Source: Flavobacteriales bacterium (GTDB lineage: Bacteria; Bacteroidota; Bacteroidia; Flavobacteriales_C; GCA-002722245). Taken from it: a DNA stretch of 48,906 nucleotides. The translations under genes and the position numbers were made by a program. The stretch's first letter is position 1, and every line of letters starts with the position of its first letter. The stretch is from positions 1 to 48,906 of the forward strand of contig CANFBW010000022.1 in assembly GCA_947444925.1 (NCBI GenBank), given 5' to 3'. Shown one piece after another: positions 46,057 through 48,906 of the stretch. Below the pieces are notes generated by a model. It made no database searches, was not told the DNA's origin, and saw only the letters and a list, made by a program, of their open reading frames with translations.

Positions 46057-47352
46057 CTACTTCCCCTTTTTCATATCCTCTTCCACCGACCATTTGGCGT
46101 CGAGATAAATTGCAGAGTCAAGCGAAATGCTGCGCTCATCGGCCTTTTTCTGGATAGCTTCTACCCATTTTGCATCCGACTTTATGTACGCGGCCATCGA
46201 GGCCACCCTTTGTGTAAATACGTCATAATAGGGTTTTGCGCCGTGCGCGTATAAATCGTACGCAGCGTCAATAAAACCCCAACCAACATCTTTCAAATTA
46301 GCTTCAGTAGCCATAAGGATCACTATTTCACTGCCGTTAATTTCGTCCTCCAACATTGGATTACCTTGCGGAGTTAAATCCACGAGGCTATTGTTGTAAT
46401 ACCAAAAATGATGGTAACTAAAAGCTGCTGCAAAGCCCTTGTTGTGCAGTGTAGCATAAAAACTATCGCCAATGGCCATTACTTTGGGTTTCGTTTTTCC
46501 TCGAGATGATTGTATTTTCAAATAAGGATAGGCCAACTGCTCTGTATTTGAAAAGTAAAGTAGATTTAACGGTGCAACAATGTCGATGTCGGTTCCCTTT
46601 GCTTGGCGCACAACGACCTTGTCAAAATAAAAATTAGGCACATCGATATTTCTCTGATGCTCAATGTACTTTACCAATGAATCCATCACCAAAGTCATCG
46701 CGTATTCACTCCAGTGAATTCCATACTGCACAGGATAAATCGGGTACTTCGAGCTACTTTTATGAGCAACAAAATAACTGTTGAAATCAATGTAATTTAA
46801 TCCCTGCTCTTTGGCGCATTTCACATGTAAATTGTAATTGTTCTTTTGAACAAAAGCATTGGAATACGACGACGGAAAATATTCAGGGAAAAAAGACGCC
46901 TTTCCCGTAGCCAGCACAAAAATCAAAGTCTTATTTTTTTTCGCCAACACCTCTTGTACAAATTTTAAACGCTGCATGCGGTGGGCGATGCTGTCGGCAC
47001 CAATAAAGTCCTCTCCAGTATAGGCATCCAAATAACTTTTTGCATAAATGCAGCCTTGCTTTCCTGCAATAAATTCGGTGGCGTTCACTTTTGAAAACAA
47101 TGAAAAATCAATTTGATTGCGCAAGCGCACAGCAGTTTTTCGAGCACCAAAATTTTCGTTGATATATTTTTCCTTTTGCGCCTGATATTCACCTGAAAAC
47201 CAATTTCGAACACTCATCACCGCGTTGTTCGCAGCAACAAAAGAGCCCTGCAAGGGCTTTTCAGAAAAAAATTCAAATTGCTGCTGGGCAAAAGGAAAAA
47301 GCAATAGTCCAAAAACCAAAAGCAATAATATTTTGCGTAAAAGTAAATTCAT
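46057..47352 (-). CDS. AlgJ/AlgX-like SGNH acetyltransferase-related protein
   Basis: 431 residues. N-terminal signal-anchor (about 4-22), then an SGNH-type domain with GDSF at 295-298 and GIHWSE at 211-216. These are the motifs of the alginate acetylation proteins AlgJ and AlgX, which take acetyl groups from the AlgI-like partner and transfer them to polysaccharides in the periplasm. The usual D-x-H-W motif reads G-I-H-W, so the Asp is missing or replaced. The start ATG overlaps the MBOAT stop by one base (TAATG), strongly linking the two. Polymer acceptor unknown. Confidence 0.85.
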   Translation of the reverse strand: MNLLLRKILLLLVFGLLLFPFAQQQFEFFSEKPLQGSFVAANNAVMSVRNWFSGEYQAQKEKYINENFGARKTAVRLRNQIDFSLFSKVNATEFIAGKQGCIYAKSYLDAYTGEDFIGADSIAHRMQRLKFVQEVLAKKNKTLIFVLATGKASFFPEYFPSSYSNAFVQKNNYNLHVKCAKEQGLNYIDFNSYFVAHKSSSKYPIYPVQYGIHWSEYAMTLVMDSLVKYIEHQRNIDVPNFYFDKVVVRQAKGTDIDIVAPLNLLYFSNTEQLAYPYLKIQSSRGKTKPKVMAIGDSFYATLHNKGFAAAFSYHHFWYYNNSLVDLTPQGNPMLEDEINGSEIVILMATEANLKDVGWGFIDAAYDLYAHGAKPYYDVFTQRVASMAAYIKSDAKWVEAIQKKADERSISLDSAIYLDAKWSVEEDMKKGK

Positions 47353-48776
47353 TAAAATCTAAAATAGATAAAGGGGTTGAAGTCGGCAGAAGTAATTGAA
47401 CTCACAGAAACAATAAATAAAATTGCGGCAGTCACTGTCATAACAAGGTGTCCGGCATTGTTGTAGGATTTAAAATAAACGGCATCCTGAATTTTTTGTC
47501 CGTATTTGACTGAAACAAAAAAGGCGAAAAACAAAGCAACAACAAGAAAGAAATAAAATTCATTTCCAAAGAAAAAACTAGTGCTTCCACCCATTTGAAA
47601 AAGCCGCCCGAGATATACAAAAGCATCTTCCAATTTTTCAACACGAAAGAAAACCCACCCAACAACGACTATAAAAAAAGTAATTGCGATGCTCGGCCAT
47701 TTGCCGATTTTAGCATAAAACTTTGTCAAAAATGCTTTCTCCATTACGAGAAAAAACCCGTGGTAAGCACCCCACAAAATAAAGCTCCATGACGCACCAT
47801 GCCACAAACCCGACGCTAAAAAAACCAGCCATAAATTAAAATACAAACGGTATTTTGATTTCACTTTATTTCCTCCTAACGGGATGTACAAATAGTTTTT
47901 CATCCAAGAGCCAAGGGTCATGTGCCAGCGTCGCCAAAACTCGCTAATGCTTTGTGATATGTAAGGATTGTTAAAGTTTTCAGGGAATTTGAATCCAATC
48001 ATTTTTGCTAAACCGATGGCCATATCCGAATACCCTGAGAAATCAAAATACAATTGAAAAGTGTAAGCGAGTATACCCATCCAAGCAGTGTGCATGTCCA
48101 AATTCGAATACGACAATCCAAACACTTCATCGGCATAAATACCCAGCTGGTTGGCAATCAACACCTTTTTTGCGAGACCGATGGCGAAACGATAAAAACC
48201 CATCAGTCTGTGGTCAATCGTATCATTTTGTGAACGGTCACTGATTTGATCGGCAACTTCATGAAAGCGCACAATGGGACCGGCAATCAACTTTGGAAAT
48301 AAAATTATGTACAACTGGTAATCCCAAAACTTATCCAATGGCTTATGAACACCACGATATACATCAACCACATAAGTAATGGTTTCAAAAGTGTAAAACG
48401 AAATTCCTATGGGCAACAGCAGCTTTGTCCAATGAATGCTTGAAGTTCCAAACACAGACAACAATGCATTGGCATTTTCAATAAAAAAATTGGAATATTT
48501 AAAATAAGCCAGCAGTCCGAGATTCACTGCCACCGACAAACTCAAGATCCATCGTTTTTTCGCTAATACAGTAGTAGCCGCCATCCACCGCACCAAATAA
48601 AAATCGAGCAGAGTAGTGCCTAAAATGACAAAAATAAATTTTGGTGCACCCCAGGCGTAAAAGAAAATACTGGATAGCAAAAGAACTCCATTTTTATACT
48701 TTTTTGGGGTGATGTAGTACAGCAGCAAAAAAGCCGGAAGAAAATACATAAGAAACAAAACGCTGCTGAAAACCAT
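47352..48776 (-). CDS. MBOAT-family O-acyltransferase (AlgI-like)
   Basis: 474 residues with about ten hydrophobic membrane segments. The MBOAT signature regions are FWRRWHMTLGSWMKNYLYIPLGGN and GLWHGASWSFILWGAYHG, the latter with the conserved His. AlgI/DltB-type proteins move an acyl group, usually acetyl, from a cytoplasmic donor across the membrane for O-acylation of an extracellular polymer. The ATG at 48776 (MVFSSVLFLMYFLP) is the usual family start; the TTG at 48815 adds 13 residues without support. It is coupled to the downstream AlgJ-like gene. An inverted repeat AATTGTT/AACAATT lies around 48799-48818. Confidence 0.93.
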   Translation of the reverse strand: MVFSSVLFLMYFLPAFLLLYYITPKKYKNGVLLLSSIFFYAWGAPKFIFVILGTTLLDFYLVRWMAATTVLAKKRWILSLSVAVNLGLLAYFKYSNFFIENANALLSVFGTSSIHWTKLLLPIGISFYTFETITYVVDVYRGVHKPLDKFWDYQLYIILFPKLIAGPIVRFHEVADQISDRSQNDTIDHRLMGFYRFAIGLAKKVLIANQLGIYADEVFGLSYSNLDMHTAWMGILAYTFQLYFDFSGYSDMAIGLAKMIGFKFPENFNNPYISQSISEFWRRWHMTLGSWMKNYLYIPLGGNKVKSKYRLYFNLWLVFLASGLWHGASWSFILWGAYHGFFLVMEKAFLTKFYAKIGKWPSIAITFFIVVVGWVFFRVEKLEDAFVYLGRLFQMGGSTSFFFGNEFYFFLVVALFFAFFVSVKYGQKIQDAVYFKSYNNAGHLVMTVTAAILFIVSVSSITSADFNPFIYFRF

Positions 48777-48837
48777 GAAATAAAAATAGGAATAAAGAAT
48801 TGTTTTATCGAACAATTTATTTCACGCTGAACAACAA

Positions 48838-48906
48838 CTAAAATTTTACTAATCTCTCAGTATATGAAGTTTTATCATTAAAAACTTTCAAAATGTATAC
48901 TCCTTG
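48838..48906 (-). CDS. 3' end of a T9SS type A cargo protein
   Basis: Too short to appear as a full reading frame but unmistakable in style: the last 22 codons read QGVYILKVFNDKTSYTERLV followed by KF and TAG (stop at 48838-48840). This is the typical final beta-hairpin of a T9SS type A C-terminal sorting domain (GVY-ILKV ... RLVKF). The rest of the gene lies to the right of the window, so only the C-terminal 22 residues are known. Confidence 0.7.
   Translation of the reverse strand, partial: QGVYILKVFNDKTSYTERLVKF

Noticed and set aside
1-48906. CRISPR arrays, tRNA or rRNA genes, prophage, restriction or toxin-antitoxin systems
   Set aside because: Looked for regularly spaced repeats, cloverleaf-like sequence and marker proteins; none found.

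Overview
The window is about 49 kb of a Bacteroidota chromosome. Evidence for this is the many promoter -7 boxes of the form TAnnTTTG, the general lack of Shine-Dalgarno sequences, type IX secretion system (T9SS) parts and cargo (PorW/SprE, PorZ, a gliding-motility-type C-terminal sorting domain and the tail of a type A sorting domain), the panC-panD block facing a half-length glycogen-synthase-like gene plus a DUF4270 lipoprotein, and the GH3-family enzyme. I cannot resolve order or genus. There are no tRNA or rRNA genes, CRISPR arrays, transposases or phage genes, so this is mostly a stable housekeeping region. Only the first 1.9 kb looks like accessory DNA.

Layout. 1-1.9 kb: end of a secreted protein, a 0.6 kb gene-free gap and an A/T-rich SAM methyltransferase with its own promoter. 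1.9-8.5 kb (+): luciferase-like oxidoreductase, lipB, an anchored serine hydrolase, a lipoprotein, a strong terminator, a fused two-ATPase peptide ABC protein and an SPFH protein. 8.5-12 kb (-): panC, panD, heptose-phosphate nucleotidyltransferase, a small lipoprotein and radA, apparently one operon. 12.2-14.3 kb (+): glycogen-synthase-like half protein and DUF4270 lipoprotein, ending at a bidirectional terminator opposite superoxide dismutase. 15-18 kb: a 61-residue lipoprotein with a good promoter and terminator, pgk (-) and holB (+). 17.9-22 kb (-): ALDH7-type aldehyde dehydrogenase, lipoprotein, histidine kinase and response regulator. 22-27 kb (-): GH3-family protein, dxr, rseP and an exported unknown. 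27-33.6 kb: GT9 glycosyltransferase (+), M23 peptidase (-), PorW (+) and GH5-CBM6 glycanase (+). 33.6-37.2 kb: metG (-), LD-carboxypeptidase (+) and riboflavin synthase (-). 37.2-43 kb: large T9SS type B cargo (-), pdxA (+) and uvrC (-). 43-48.9 kb (-): an MBOAT/AlgJ-like acetylation pair, then porZ and recO, with a T9SS-sorted protein tail at the right edge.

Functional themes are the cell envelope and secretion (heptose activation, GT9, M23, LD-carboxypeptidase, RseP, PorW, PorZ, T9SS cargo, O-acylation pair), cofactor synthesis (lipoate, pantothenate, riboflavin, PLP, isoprenoid precursors) and DNA maintenance (RadA, HolB, UvrC, RecO). Packing is very tight: three convergent pairs share their stop codons, and several genes have a -7 box 4-6 nt before the ATG, which suggests leaderless mRNAs. 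I found no coherent undescribed multi-gene system. The most thought-provoking items are the glycogen-synthase-like protein lacking its substrate-binding motif, the AlgJ-like protein lacking the usual Asp of its catalytic motif, the recurrent leaderless promoter layout, and the lipoprotein/two-component operon tied to an aldehyde dehydrogenase.
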